DNA from: Methylocystis suflitae
GTDB taxonomy: Bacteria; Pseudomonadota; Alphaproteobacteria; Rhizobiales; Beijerinckiaceae
NCBI RefSeq assembly: GCF_024448135.1
Contig: NZ_JAMRYX010000091.1
Span: 1-64,000 of the forward strand
Reading direction: 5' to 3'
Length of the DNA stretch: 64,000 nt
This document shows positions 33,884 to 42,837 of the stretch, piece after piece. The translations under genes were made by a program, and so were the position numbers. The notes below the pieces were generated by a model that was not told the DNA's origin, did no database searches, and saw only the letters and a list, made by a program, of their open reading frames with translations. The first letter of the stretch is position 1. Each line of letters opens with the position of its first letter.

Positions 33884-35536
33884 TCACCGCGCGAACTTCT
33901 TATATTTCAGCCGGTGCGGAATGACGCTGTCGATCCCGAGGCGCCGCTTCTTATCCTCTTCGTAATCGGCGAAATTGCCTTCGAACCATTCGACGTGGCT
34001 GTCGCCCTCATAGGCGAGAATATGCGTCGCGATGCGGTCGAGGAAAAAACGATCATGCGAGATGATGACGGCGCAGCCGGCGAAATCGACGAGCGCCTCT
34101 TCGAGCGCGCGCAGCGTGTCGACGTCGAGATCGTTGGTCGGCTCGTCGAGCAGCAGCACATTGGCGCCGCTCTTCAGCATCTTGGCGAGATGCACGCGGT
34201 TGCGTTCGCCGCCTGAAAGCTGCCCGACCTTCTTTTGCTGATCGGCGCCTTTGAAATTGAAGGCCGAACAATAGGCGCGGCTGTTGATCTCGCGCTTGCC
34301 GAGATAGATCACCTCATTGCCGTCCGAGATTTCCTCCCAGACGGTCTTGTTGGCGTGCAGCGCGTCGCGCGACTGGTCGACATAGCCGAGCTGCACGCTG
34401 TCGCCGATCTCGATCGTCCCGTTGTCGGGTTTCTCTTGTCCGGTGATCATGCGAAACAGCGTCGTCTTGCCGGCGCCGTTCGGCCCGATCACGCCGACGA
34501 TGCCGCCGGGCGGCAACTTAAAGGAGAGATCGTCGATCAGGAGCGTGTCGCCATAGCCTTTCGACAGATGGTCGAAATCGATGACATTGTCGCCGAGACG
34601 CTCGGCCACGGGAATGATGATCTGCGCGGTCGTCGGGGCCTTGTCGTTCTGCTTGGCGACGAGTTCCTCATAGCGCTGAATGCGGGCCTTGCTTTTCGCC
34701 TGCCGCGCCTTCGGCGAAGCGGCGATCCACTCGCTCTCGGCTTCGAGCGCGCGTTGGCGCGCCTTGTCCTCGGAAGATTCTTGAGCGAGTCGCTTCTGCT
34801 TCTGCTTCAGCCAGCTGGTGTAATTGCCCTCGTAGGGAATGCCGCGGCCGCGATCGAGCTCCAATATCCAGCCCGTGACATTGTCCAAGAAATAGCGGTC
34901 GTGGGTGACGATCAGGATTGCGCCGGGATACTGTCGCAGATGTCCTTCGAGCCAGTTGACGGTTTCAGCGTCGAGATGGTTCGTCGGTTCGTCGAGGAGC
35001 AGCATTTCCGGCTGTTCGAGCAGCAATTTGCACAGCGCGACGCGACGCCGCTCGCCGCCCGAAAGCTTAGTGACGTCAGCGTCGTCCGGCGGACAGCCCA
35101 GCGCGTCCATCGCCTGGTCTACCTGGCTGTCCAAGTCCCACAGGCCCTTGGCCTCAATCTCGTCCTGGAGCTTCGTCATCTCATCGGCGGTCTCGTCCGA
35201 ATAATTCATGGCGAGATCGTTGTAGCGATCGAGAATGGCTTTCTTCTCCGCGACGCCGAGCATGACATTGCCGCGTACGTCGAGCGTCGGGTCGAGCTGC
35301 GGCTCCTGCGGCAGATAGCCGACCCGCGCGCCCTCGGCGACGAAGCCTTCGCCAGAATAATCCTTGTCGACGCCCGCCATGATGCGCAGCAGCGTCGATT
35401 TGCCGGAGCCGTTGACGCCGAGAACGCCGATCTTGGCGTCGGGGTAGAAGGACAGATTGATGTTCTCCAAGACCTTCTTGCCGCCCGGATAGGTCTTGGT
35501 CAGGCCCTGCATGTGGTAAATGAACTGGCGCGCCAT
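33884..35536 (-). CDS. ettA: ABC-F translation factor EttA (energy-dependent translational throttle)
   Basis: 550 residues from ATG 35536 with GAGG five bases upstream. Two ATP-binding cassettes are present without membrane segments: Walker [17 protein letters not shown] near residue 40 and [16 protein letters not shown] near 357, and signature/Walker B blocks [20 protein letters not shown] near 165 and [20 protein letters not shown] near 440. The linker with charged helices between them is the P-site tRNA interaction motif region. EttA binds the ribosomal E site and couples initiation to the ATP/ADP ratio. The length matches EttA (about 555). Confidence 0.94.
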   Translation of the reverse strand: MARQFIYHMQGLTKTYPGGKKVLENINLSFYPDAKIGVLGVNGSGKSTLLRIMAGVDKDYSGEGFVAEGARVGYLPQEPQLDPTLDVRGNVMLGVAEKKAILDRYNDLAMNYSDETADEMTKLQDEIEAKGLWDLDSQVDQAMDALGCPPDDADVTKLSGGERRRVALCKLLLEQPEMLLLDEPTNHLDAETVNWLEGHLRQYPGAILIVTHDRYFLDNVTGWILELDRGRGIPYEGNYTSWLKQKQKRLAQESSEDKARQRALEAESEWIAASPKARQAKSKARIQRYEELVAKQNDKAPTTAQIIIPVAERLGDNVIDFDHLSKGYGDTLLIDDLSFKLPPGGIVGVIGPNGAGKTTLFRMITGQEKPDNGTIEIGDSVQLGYVDQSRDALHANKTVWEEISDGNEVIYLGKREINSRAYCSAFNFKGADQQKKVGQLSGGERNRVHLAKMLKSGANVLLLDEPTNDLDVDTLRALEEALVDFAGCAVIISHDRFFLDRIATHILAYEGDSHVEWFEGNFADYEEDKKRRLGIDSVIPHRLKYKKFAR

Positions 35537-35615
35537 ATCGCCTCGCAAAGAGAGATTGCGCCGTCTTTAGAGCATTTTCACTCCGGGAGGGAAGCTGTTT
35601 GGCCTTCCGCGAGGG

Positions 35616-35646
35616 ATAAAAATACCCCCGGTGGGAGCCGGGGGCA
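35616..35646 (-). terminator. Rho-independent terminator of the 35668-36351 gene
   Basis: On the minus strand CCCCCGG and CCGGGGG form a 7-bp stem (35625-35631 with 35638-35644, loop of six), followed by TATTTTTAT. It lies about 25 bases beyond the stop codon. Confidence 0.8.
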
Positions 35647-35667
35647 TTTGTTCCGCTGGCGTTGCGC

Positions 35668-36351
35668 TCAGGTTCGCATAAAGCTCAGAACCGTGGCGCT
35701 AAGGGTGCTGCCCGTGAGCACAATCGTGGAGCCGAGCGCGAGGAGCGCCACCAGGTTCAAGGTCAAATCGGCGGTGTTGCCGGCAAGCGCAAGAATGCCG
35801 AGGACGATTGCCGCCAGTCCTGCGAGGGCCTGAATGCCCGCTGAACCCGACGCCATTTCGCTCGCGAGCATCTCGGCGCCAACATATTGCGATTGTCCGA
35901 CTACGGTCTCCATCTGGGCGGAGGCGCGCCGCAGCACATAGAGGCGCCATACGGCGTTGCTGCTCAGCAACAGAGCGGTGCCATAGCCGATGACGGCGAC
36001 CGGTGTCAGGACCGCCGCGCTGATTCCAAGGAGCGACAAAACGCCGAGCACAATGCCGGCCGCGCCAACGAGAAAGACGAGCGCAAGACTATTGCCGCCC
36101 ATCTGCTCGATGGAAGCGGTTCGAACGCCGCCGGGAAACACGACCTGCGTATATTCCGACAGCATAGCTCCGCCTTGAATTAACAATGCGACGCCGAACA
36201 CGATCGTCGCGATCGCGACCATCATGGGGGGCGCTATGCCAACTAAACCGCAAATCACAAGGACGATGGTGGCGACGCCGCCTATAGCGTCAATGAGGCC
36301 GCCATAGGCGACCGCATTATCATGCGTTGCGATATCTCGGGTAATGGACAT
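35668..36351 (-). CDS. Multi-spanning membrane protein of unknown function
   Basis: 227 residues with about six hydrophobic helices ([113 protein letters not shown]). The pattern of paired Ala/Gly/Leu helices looks internally duplicated. No charged motif typical of a transporter is seen and no family is recognised. It is divergent from purD and has its own terminator, so it is a single unit. Confidence 0.75.
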   Translation of the reverse strand: MSITRDIATHDNAVAYGGLIDAIGGVATIVLVICGLVGIAPPMMVAIATIVFGVALLIQGGAMLSEYTQVVFPGGVRTASIEQMGGNSLALVFLVGAAGIVLGVLSLLGISAAVLTPVAVIGYGTALLLSSNAVWRLYVLRRASAQMETVVGQSQYVGAEMLASEMASGSAGIQALAGLAAIVLGILALAGNTADLTLNLVALLALGSTIVLTGSTLSATVLSFMRT

Positions 36352-36492
36352 TGTGGGACACTCCAGCCGCTAGCCCCCGGTCCGATAGCTAGCGGCGCTT
36401 ATGCAACGGGCAAGCCTAGCATTTTAGCGGCGGATTGCCTTTTGGCGTCCGCGCGCTCTAGAAGCGGAAACGAAGCAACCGGGCGAGCGTTA

Positions 36493-37776
36493 ATGAATGT
36501 TCTTTTGATCGGATCGGGCGGTCGCGAGCATGCGATCGCCAATGCGCTAACGAAAAGCCCGCTGCTGACGCGGCTCTATATCGCGCCAGGCAATCCGGGG
36601 ACGGCTCGTGTGGGAGATAACGTCGATCTCGACGTCGCCAACCACCCCGCCGTGATCGATTTTTGTCGGGAGGCGGGAATTGCGCTCGTCGTTGTCGGGC
36701 CCGAGCAGCCGCTGATCGGCGGTCTCGTCGACGAACTGGAGAAGCACGGGATCCTCGCCTTCGGGCCGACGCAGGCGGCGGCTCAGCTCGAAGGGTCCAA
36801 GGGTTTCACCAAGGACTTGTGTCGCGACTACCAGATTCCGACCGCGAGCTATGCGCGGTTTGCTGCGCTTGAGCCGGCGCTAAACTATCTGCGGGAACGC
36901 GGCGCGCCGATCGTCGTCAAGGCGGACGGGCTCGCCGCCGGCAAAGGCGTCGTCGTGGCCCGGGCGCTAGATGAGGCGGAACGCGCCGCGCAAGCGATGT
37001 TCGCGGGCGCTTTCGGCCTCTCGGGCGCGGAGGTCGTCATCGAGGAATGTCTCGAAGGCGAAGAGGCGTCGTTTTTTGCAATCTGCGACGGCGTTCGCGC
37101 GCTGCCTTTCGCGACGGCGCAGGATCATAAGCGGGTCGGCGAGGGCGACGCCGGGCCGAACACAGGCGGCATGGGCGCCTATTCGCCGGCTTCCGTCGTC
37201 ACGCCCGAAATAGAAGCGCGCGTGATGGCCGAAATTATCGAGCCGACGATGCGCGCCATGCGCGACAAGGGCGCGCCCTTTACGGGCGTGCTCTACGCCG
37301 GACTCATGCTGACGCAGGAGGGTCCAAAGCTCATCGAATACAATTGCCGTTTCGGCGACCCCGAGGCGCAAGTCATTCTGCCTCGTCTCGAGGGCGATCT
37401 TCTCGAGCTGATGCTTGACGCCGCGCGGGGCGAATTGCCTCAAGAGCGACTGCGGTTTTCGCCGCTCGCGGCGCTGACGGTGGTGCTGGCGGCGAAAAAC
37501 TATCCGGGAACGCCGATGACCGGCTCGGAAATTCGCAACGTCGAATGCGCCGAAGCCGTCGAGGGCGTCACCATCACCCACGCCGGCACGCGCGAGGAAG
37601 GCGGACGCCTGCTCGCCGCCGGCGGGCGCGTGCTGAATGTCACGGCGTTAGGCGAAAGCGTTGCAAAAGCCCAGGCGCGCGCTTACGCGGCGGTCGACCT
37701 TATTGATTGGCCGGGCGGATTTTGCCGCCGCGACATCGGCTGGCGGGAAGTCGCGCGCGAACGAAAGTCCTCCTGA
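36493..37776 (+). CDS. purD: Phosphoribosylamine-glycine ligase PurD
   Basis: 427 residues from ATG 36493 ([19 protein letters not shown]), the standard GARS N-terminus; the open frame extends upstream without homology. ATP-grasp text includes [18 protein letters not shown] near residue 138 and the block [19 protein letters not shown] near 220, with [18 protein letters not shown] near 285. The enzyme makes glycinamide ribonucleotide in step two of purine synthesis. It stands alone here. Confidence 0.96.
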   Translation: MNVLLIGSGGREHAIANALTKSPLLTRLYIAPGNPGTARVGDNVDLDVANHPAVIDFCREAGIALVVVGPEQPLIGGLVDELEKHGILAFGPTQAAAQLEGSKGFTKDLCRDYQIPTASYARFAALEPALNYLRERGAPIVVKADGLAAGKGVVVARALDEAERAAQAMFAGAFGLSGAEVVIEECLEGEEASFFAICDGVRALPFATAQDHKRVGEGDAGPNTGGMGAYSPASVVTPEIEARVMAEIIEPTMRAMRDKGAPFTGVLYAGLMLTQEGPKLIEYNCRFGDPEAQVILPRLEGDLLELMLDAARGELPQERLRFSPLAALTVVLAAKNYPGTPMTGSEIRNVECAEAVEGVTITHAGTREEGGRLLAAGGRVLNVTALGESVAKAQARAYAAVDLIDWPGGFCRRDIGWREVARERKSS

Positions 37777-37814
37777 GCGCGGGAGAGGGACAGGCCGCCC
37801 GGCTAAGAGGCCCG

Positions 37815-38423
37815 CTACAGCACATAGATCTTGTCCGGCAGTTCGTCGCCGTGCGCTCCAGGCGGCGCATGTTTCGCCAGCAGTCGCGCGCATTCCTCGA
37901 TCGCCGCGACAAAGCCGTCCGCCACTCTCTCGCGCCGTATGTCTTCCAGCAGCAGATCCAGCGCGCCCTGCCATTCGTCATTAGCGATCTTTGCGGCGAT
38001 GGCCTCGTCGGCGACGATGCGCGCATAACGCTCGGCGAAAGAGACGAATATGAGCACGCCCATGCGCGCCTTGGTTGCCGAAACGCCGCGCGAGAAAAAT
38101 TGCTCGATCGCCTCGCGCGCGGCGCGGGCGCGTTTAACAGCGCGCGGCGTCAGGAAATAGCGCGCCGGTCCCCATGAAACGACGAGCGTCGCAACGATAA
38201 AGATGGCGATCTGCGCGGCAAAAATCTCGCGAGGCGAAAGATCGGTGAAAAGCAGCATGGGCCAAGGCGACGCCAACGCGATAAATGCGCCCCACAGCGG
38301 CGGAACGAAAGCATAATCCGATGAGCGGCGGGCCAGCACGCAGACGATCTCGCCGGAGGTTTTTTCTTCGGCCCGACGAATAGCCTCCGCGATGCGCTCG
38401 AAGTCGTCCGCCGTGAGCTGCAT
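37815..38423 (-). CDS. TPM-domain membrane protein (second of a pair)
   Basis: 202 residues from ATG 38423, overlapping the stop of the preceding TPM gene by one base (TGATG), so translation is coupled. The N-terminal text (MQLTADDFERIAEAIRRAEE, KTSGEIVCVLARRS) and SFAERYARIVADEAIAAKI near residue 130 fit the TPM family. Two membrane helices lie near residues 40-85. The function of paired TPM proteins is not established; relatives are linked to membrane repair and photosystem II maintenance in plants. Confidence 0.82.
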   Translation of the reverse strand: MQLTADDFERIAEAIRRAEEKTSGEIVCVLARRSSDYAFVPPLWGAFIALASPWPMLLFTDLSPREIFAAQIAIFIVATLVVSWGPARYFLTPRAVKRARAAREAIEQFFSRGVSATKARMGVLIFVSFAERYARIVADEAIAAKIANDEWQGALDLLLEDIRRERVADGFVAAIEECARLLAKHAPPGAHGDELPDKIYVL

Positions 38424-39211
38424 CACCAATCCCCCGAAGCGCCGCCGCCGCCGGACGAGCCGCCGCCGCCAGAGAATCCGCCGCCGTCTCCGAAGCTGCC
38501 TCCCCCTCTCCACCCGCCGCTAGAATCATCCCCCCAGAAGCCGCCGCTCGGGGGCAATACGATGAAGGGCGGACCGCCGCGCCTGTAAAGCCGCTCGTAC
38601 CGTTGCCTGCCGCGCGCGCTACGCGCCATCCAGACCACGATGAACAGAAACAGAGCGAAGAAAATGAGCGGCGAAAGCTCATCGAAGGTCGTGGACTGCG
38701 GCCCCCGCGCGCGTTTGGTCCATTCGGCGGAATCGCCGGAGAGCACCTCGATGATCCCCTCGACGCCGCGTTCGATTCCCGCGCCGTAGTCTCGCGCTTT
38801 GAATCGCGGCGCCACCGCGCTCGTCAAAATGATCTTCGACAGCGCGTCGGTGAGCGTTCCTTCCAGTCCATAGCCGACTTCGATGCGCATTTTGCGCTCG
38901 TTCGGCGCGACCAAAAAGAGAACGCCATTGTTCTTTTTTGCTTCGCCGAGCTTCCAGGCGCGAAACAGGCCATTGGCGTAGGTTTCGACGTCCAGGCCGT
39001 CCAGCGAATTGACCGAGGCGACGACGAGCTGAATGCCGGATTTCTCCTCGAGATCACTCAGCTTTGTCTCGATCGCGCTTTTCGTCGATGGGGCGATGAT
39101 ATCGGCTTGATCGACCACGCGACCGGTAAGCGGCGGATAATTCGCCGCCGCAAAGGCCAGCGAGGCCATAAGAAAGAAGAACGGCGCGAGCCAGCGCGTG
39201 GCGCCGGCCAT
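38423..39211 (-). CDS. TPM-domain protein, YgcG-like, with Gly/Ser-rich tail
   Basis: 262 residues from ATG 39211; an ATG at 39229 would overlap the regulator gene and lacks a ribosome site. A signal peptide is followed by a TPM domain (VVDQADIIAPSTKSAIETKL, IQLVVASVNSLDGLDVETYA, NNGVLFLVAPNERKMRIEVG), one transmembrane helix near residue 180 and a C-terminal Gly/Ser repeat (GGGFSGGGGSSGGGGASGDW) typical of YgcG-type proteins. A lemA gene often accompanies such pairs but is absent here. Confidence 0.85.
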   Translation of the reverse strand: MAGATRWLAPFFFLMASLAFAAANYPPLTGRVVDQADIIAPSTKSAIETKLSDLEEKSGIQLVVASVNSLDGLDVETYANGLFRAWKLGEAKKNNGVLFLVAPNERKMRIEVGYGLEGTLTDALSKIILTSAVAPRFKARDYGAGIERGVEGIIEVLSGDSAEWTKRARGPQSTTFDELSPLIFFALFLFIVVWMARSARGRQRYERLYRRGGPPFIVLPPSGGFWGDDSSGGWRGGGSFGDGGGFSGGGGSSGGGGASGDW

Positions 39212-39213
39212 TG

Positions 39214-39645
39214 CTATTTGCCTTCGCATCGGGCGCAGCGCCCGGCGATTTCAACGACGCGCGTGCGGGCGCTGAAATGCGCGGCCCCGACGAGAGCCGC
39301 AAGTTCGCGGGCAAATCCTGGCGACGTCGCCTCTTTCACCTCGCCGCATTGCTCACAAATGATGAAAACCACGGGCTCTTCGGCTTCATGCGGGTGGCCG
39401 CAGACGATATAGGCGTTTTTTGACGCAAGCCGATGCGCGAGGCCGTTGTCCATGAGATAGCCGAGCGCGCGATAGACGGAGACGGGCGCGGGTCGCTTGC
39501 CCTCTTCGTCGGCCATGAGGTCGATCATCTCATAAGCGCCGACCGGCCGGCTCGCTTGCGTGAGAATGTCGAGCGCCCGACGGCGCGCGGGGGTCAGGCC
39601 GGCGATCTTGGGCCGTGTGGGGTTTTTCGTCGAACGGCTGCTCAT
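39214..39645 (-). CDS. zur: Fur-family transcriptional regulator, probably Zur
   Basis: 143 residues. The winged-helix N-terminus (LTPARRRALDILTQASRPVG, PVSVYRALGYLMDNGLAHR) and the metal-binding half are visible: a CGHPHE motif, then FIICEQCGEVKE with a CxxC, and a C-terminal CARC that completes the structural zinc site. This pattern is closer to Zur than to Fur. Zur represses zinc-uptake genes when zinc is plentiful. The following TPM gene begins three bases beyond its stop, so they may share a transcript. Confidence 0.82.
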   Translation of the reverse strand: MSSRSTKNPTRPKIAGLTPARRRALDILTQASRPVGAYEMIDLMADEEGKRPAPVSVYRALGYLMDNGLAHRLASKNAYIVCGHPHEAEEPVVFIICEQCGEVKEATSPGFARELAALVGAAHFSARTRVVEIAGRCARCEGK

Positions 39646-39684
39646 TGCGTCAATTTAGGGGGCTCCGTCGTAAAAAACGAGGCT

Positions 39685-40170
39685 TTAGCGCTTGGCGCAG
39701 GCCGCGGCGAATTTCTTGAATTTCTCGGCCGCGTCGGCGAGGGGCGCCGATCGCTTTGTTCCGCCAACGGCGATGTCGAGCGTTTCACCGCCGGCCATCG
39801 CCGCGAAGATCGGGTCTTTCGCCGGCAGGCTCCCTTCTAAGCTCGGCACGCCCGCTTCTTCATTGGGCACGAGCTTGCCGGCGACCTTCGCCGTCTTTTC
39901 GCCGACGGAAAGGATCGCCGTCGTCTTGCCTCCCGGTTTAAGCTTGTCGCTTGTTTCGGCGATCCAGATTTTGACCAAGCCGCTCCCTGGCGCGCAGGTG
40001 AAGCTCCCAAGGCTGTCGTCGCTTTCCGGCACCCCATAGCCAAGATAGATGCTGTCGGCGTTTTTCTCCTCCAGTCCGCCAAGCGTCCAGACGCGCTGGT
40101 CGGGTTGCGCGCAGAGACCTGATAGCCCCAGAAAAGAAAGGACGCCCGCCAGGGCGAATGTTCGCTTCAC
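39685..40170 (-). CDS. Secreted protein of unknown function
   Basis: 161 residues from a GTG at 40170, which has GGAG eight bases upstream; the much longer frame upstream is antisense to argG and rejected. The signal peptide ([20 protein letters not shown]) is followed by a beta-rich domain with [20 protein letters not shown] and [20 protein letters not shown], plus a second Cys near the end (AAACAKR). It resembles periplasmic proteins of no known role. Divergent from argG. Confidence 0.65.
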   Translation of the reverse strand: MKRTFALAGVLSFLGLSGLCAQPDQRVWTLGGLEEKNADSIYLGYGVPESDDSLGSFTCAPGSGLVKIWIAETSDKLKPGGKTTAILSVGEKTAKVAGKLVPNEEAGVPSLEGSLPAKDPIFAAMAGGETLDIAVGGTKRSAPLADAAEKFKKFAAACAKR

Positions 40171-40275
40171 GCCGTTTCTCCTGCGCCGACGTGGGCCGCG
40201 TCGCGCCGCCTTGCGCTCGGGCCCGCGGCGCCTATAGTCCGCGCGCAAATCGCCTCCCGCCGAGCCAGAGCCAAA

Positions 40276-41514
40276 ATGACCCGCCAGAAAAAAGAAATCA
40301 AACGCGTCGTCCTCGCCTATTCCGGAGGGCTCGACACCTCGATCATTCTGAAATGGCTGCAGACGACCTATGGCGCGGAAGTCATCACCTTCACCGCCGA
40401 TCTCGGTCAGGGCGAGGAGCTCGAGCCCGCGCGCGAGAAGGCGCTGCTTCTGGGCGTCAAGCCTGAAAACATCTTCATCGAAGATTTGCGCGAAGAATTC
40501 GTGCGCGATTACGTCTTCCCGATGTTCCGCGCCAACGCCCAATATGAGGGGCTTTATCTGCTTGGCACCTCGATCGCGCGCCCGCTCATCGCCAAGAAAC
40601 AGATCGAGATCGCGCGCAAAATGGGCGCCGATGCGGTCTGCCATGGCGCGACCGGCAAGGGCAACGACCAGGTGCGATTCGAACTCGGCTATTACGCGCT
40701 CGAGCCCGATATCACCGTGATCGCGCCCTGGCGCGAATGGGACTTCGTTTCGCGCGCGGATCTCATCGCCTTCGCCGAAAAGAACCAGATCCCGATCGCC
40801 AAGGACAAGCGCGGCGAAGCGCCGTTCTCGACCGACGCCAATCTTCTGCACACGTCTTCGGAAGGGAAGGTGCTCGAAGATCCGACTCAGGAGACGCCCG
40901 ATTACGTCTATTCGCGCACCGGCAATCCCGAGGATGCGCCGAATACGCCGCAATATGTCACGATCGACTTCGAGAAGGGCGACGCGGTCGCGGTGGACGG
41001 CGTCAAGCTTTCGCCTGCGGCGCTTCTCGCCCAGCTCAATGAGCTGGGGCGTCTTCACGGGATCGGGCGACTCGATCTTGTCGAAAATCGCTTCGTCGGC
41101 ATGAAATCGCGCGGCATGTATGAGACGCCCGGCGGCGCGATTCTGCTCGTCGCGCACCGCGGCATCGAGAGCCTGACGCTCGACCGTGGCGCCGCGCATC
41201 TCAAAGACGAGCTGATGCCGCGCTACGCCGAACTGATCTATAACGGCTTCTGGTTCGCGCCGGAGCGCGAGATGCTGCAGGCGGCGATCGACAAGAGCCA
41301 GGAGCATGTCACGGGCCGCGTGCGCATCAAGCTCTACAAGGGGTCGGCGACGCTCGTGGGCCGTGAAAGCCCCTGGTCGCTCTACGATCAGGATCTTGTC
41401 ACGTTCGAAGAAGGCGGAACCTACGATCAGCGCGACGCGGAAGGCTTCATCAAGCTCAACGCCCTGCGGCTGCGCACCCTGGCGAAACGCGCCGCGCGCG
41501 GGGCGAAGCAATAA
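40276..41514 (+). CDS. argG: Argininosuccinate synthase ArgG
   Basis: 412 residues. The PP-loop is [19 protein letters not shown] at residues 11-29, the citrulline/aspartate-binding block includes [17 protein letters not shown]-like text ([20 protein letters not shown] near 130), and [20 protein letters not shown]-like text follows near 190. It condenses citrulline and aspartate with ATP in arginine synthesis. Length and start are typical. A palindromic repeat region follows the stop. Confidence 0.97.
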   Translation: MTRQKKEIKRVVLAYSGGLDTSIILKWLQTTYGAEVITFTADLGQGEELEPAREKALLLGVKPENIFIEDLREEFVRDYVFPMFRANAQYEGLYLLGTSIARPLIAKKQIEIARKMGADAVCHGATGKGNDQVRFELGYYALEPDITVIAPWREWDFVSRADLIAFAEKNQIPIAKDKRGEAPFSTDANLLHTSSEGKVLEDPTQETPDYVYSRTGNPEDAPNTPQYVTIDFEKGDAVAVDGVKLSPAALLAQLNELGRLHGIGRLDLVENRFVGMKSRGMYETPGGAILLVAHRGIESLTLDRGAAHLKDELMPRYAELIYNGFWFAPEREMLQAAIDKSQEHVTGRVRIKLYKGSATLVGRESPWSLYDQDLVTFEEGGTYDQRDAEGFIKLNALRLRTLAKRAARGAKQ

Positions 41515-41548
41515 CGGACCGCGCGGACGATTTTTTCGCGGAACGCTT

Positions 41549-41670
41549 GACGCCTCCCTCTGCCGCGCAGCGGGGGAAGGTAAGGGAGGGGGAATATATT
41601 CGAGCCGAACGCAAACCGCATCGCCCCCTCTCCAACTCTCCCCCGCTTCGCGGGAGAGAGAGCGATTGCG
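41549..41670. repeat. Paired CT-rich/GA-rich palindromic repeats
   Basis: The segment holds CCTCCCTCTGCCGCGCAGCG with a partly complementary GGGGGAAGG-AAGGGAGGGGG, then CCCCCTCTCCAACTCTCCCC followed by the hairpin CCCGCTTCGCGGGAGAGAGA. The parts can pair with each other and match the repeat family at 19775-19800, 55535-55559 and 57760-57872. It separates argG from the radical SAM gene. Confidence 0.65.
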
Positions 41671-41684
41671 CGGCGGAGAAACGC

Positions 41685-42779
41685 TTGCCGCTGGATCAAG
41701 ACGTAGCTGCGCGAATGCGCGCGCCGTCGCGCACGCTTGCCTCGCTGGCCGATCTGGTTGACGCGCGCCTCATGAGCGAGATCAATGGTCTCGATCAGGT
41801 GGCGCAGCGCTACAGCATCGCCGTCACGCCGGAAATCGCAGCGCTGATCGACCGCGCCGATCCGAATGATCCGATCGCGCGACAATTTATCCCCGATCTT
41901 CGCGAGGCCGCGTCGACGCCGCAGGAACGCGCCGATCCGATCGGCGACGAAGCGCATTCGCCGCTTCCAGGGCTCGTGCATCGCTATCCCGACCGCGTGC
42001 TCCTAAAACTGCTGTCCGTCTGTCCCGTCTACTGCCGCTTTTGCTTCCGGCGCGAGACCGTGGGGCGTGGCAAAGGCGATCTGCTGCCCGAGCGTCATGT
42101 CGCGGCGGCGCTCGACTATATCGCCCGGCGACCGCAGATCTTTGAGGTGATCCTCACTGGCGGCGATCCCTTGATGCTGTCGGCGCGTCGGCTTGGCGCC
42201 GTATCGCGTCGGCTTGCCGAGATCCGGCATGTGCGGCTGCTACGCGTCCATACGCGCGCGCCGACGGTCGCGCCCGATCTCGTGACGAGCGATCGGCTTG
42301 CCGCGCTTCGCGAAAGCGGCAAGACGCTTTTCGTCGCCTTGCATGTCAATCATGCGCGCGAATTGACCGAGCCGGCGCGCGCGGCGATCGCTCGGTTGCG
42401 CGAGGCAGGCGCAGTCCTTCTCTCCCAGACCGTGCTGCTCAAGGGCGTCAATGACAACGTCGACGTCTTGGAGCGGCTGATGCGCGATTTGGCAGGTTTG
42501 GGCATTCGGCCCTATTATCTGCACCATCCAGATCTCGCGCCGGGGACCGCGCATTTTCGGCTCAGCCTCGCGGCGGGCAGGCGAATCTACGCAGAGCTCT
42601 CGCGCCGCGTGACCAGCGTTGCGCTGCCGGCCTATGTGCTCGACATTCCCGGCGGGTTCGGCAAGGCGCGGGTCGCCGAGGGCGCCGCCGCGCCGGACGG
42701 GCAGGGGGGATGGACCGTGGTCGACCGGAACGGCGACAAGCGGTCCTACCACGACGAACTCGAACCGCCGCTTGATTGA
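41685..42779 (+). CDS. Lysine-2,3-aminomutase-like radical SAM protein (EpmB/KamA family)
   Basis: 364 residues if translation starts at TTG 41685, which has GGAGAA upstream; ATG 41715 is the alternative but has no ribosome site. The [4Fe-4S] cluster motif is CPVYCRFCFRRETVG near residue 115, followed by EVILTGGDPLML. The length is closer to EpmB, which makes beta-lysine for EF-P modification, than to catabolic KamA (about 415). No efp or epmA gene is adjacent, so the substrate remains uncertain. Confidence 0.87.
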   Translation: MPLDQDVAARMRAPSRTLASLADLVDARLMSEINGLDQVAQRYSIAVTPEIAALIDRADPNDPIARQFIPDLREAASTPQERADPIGDEAHSPLPGLVHRYPDRVLLKLLSVCPVYCRFCFRRETVGRGKGDLLPERHVAAALDYIARRPQIFEVILTGGDPLMLSARRLGAVSRRLAEIRHVRLLRVHTRAPTVAPDLVTSDRLAALRESGKTLFVALHVNHARELTEPARAAIARLREAGAVLLSQTVLLKGVNDNVDVLERLMRDLAGLGIRPYYLHHPDLAPGTAHFRLSLAAGRRIYAELSRRVTSVALPAYVLDIPGGFGKARVAEGAAAPDGQGGWTVVDRNGDKRSYHDELEPPLD

Positions 42780-42837
42780 TCTTTCGCCCGCGTGCTCGAA
42801 ACCGATTTGATCGGCTCGCTCCACTCAAGGAACGCAT

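Noticed and set aside
40171-41511. Extension of the 39685 gene through argG on the minus strand
   Set aside because: The true start is the GTG at 40170 with a ribosome site and signal peptide; the rest is antisense to argG.
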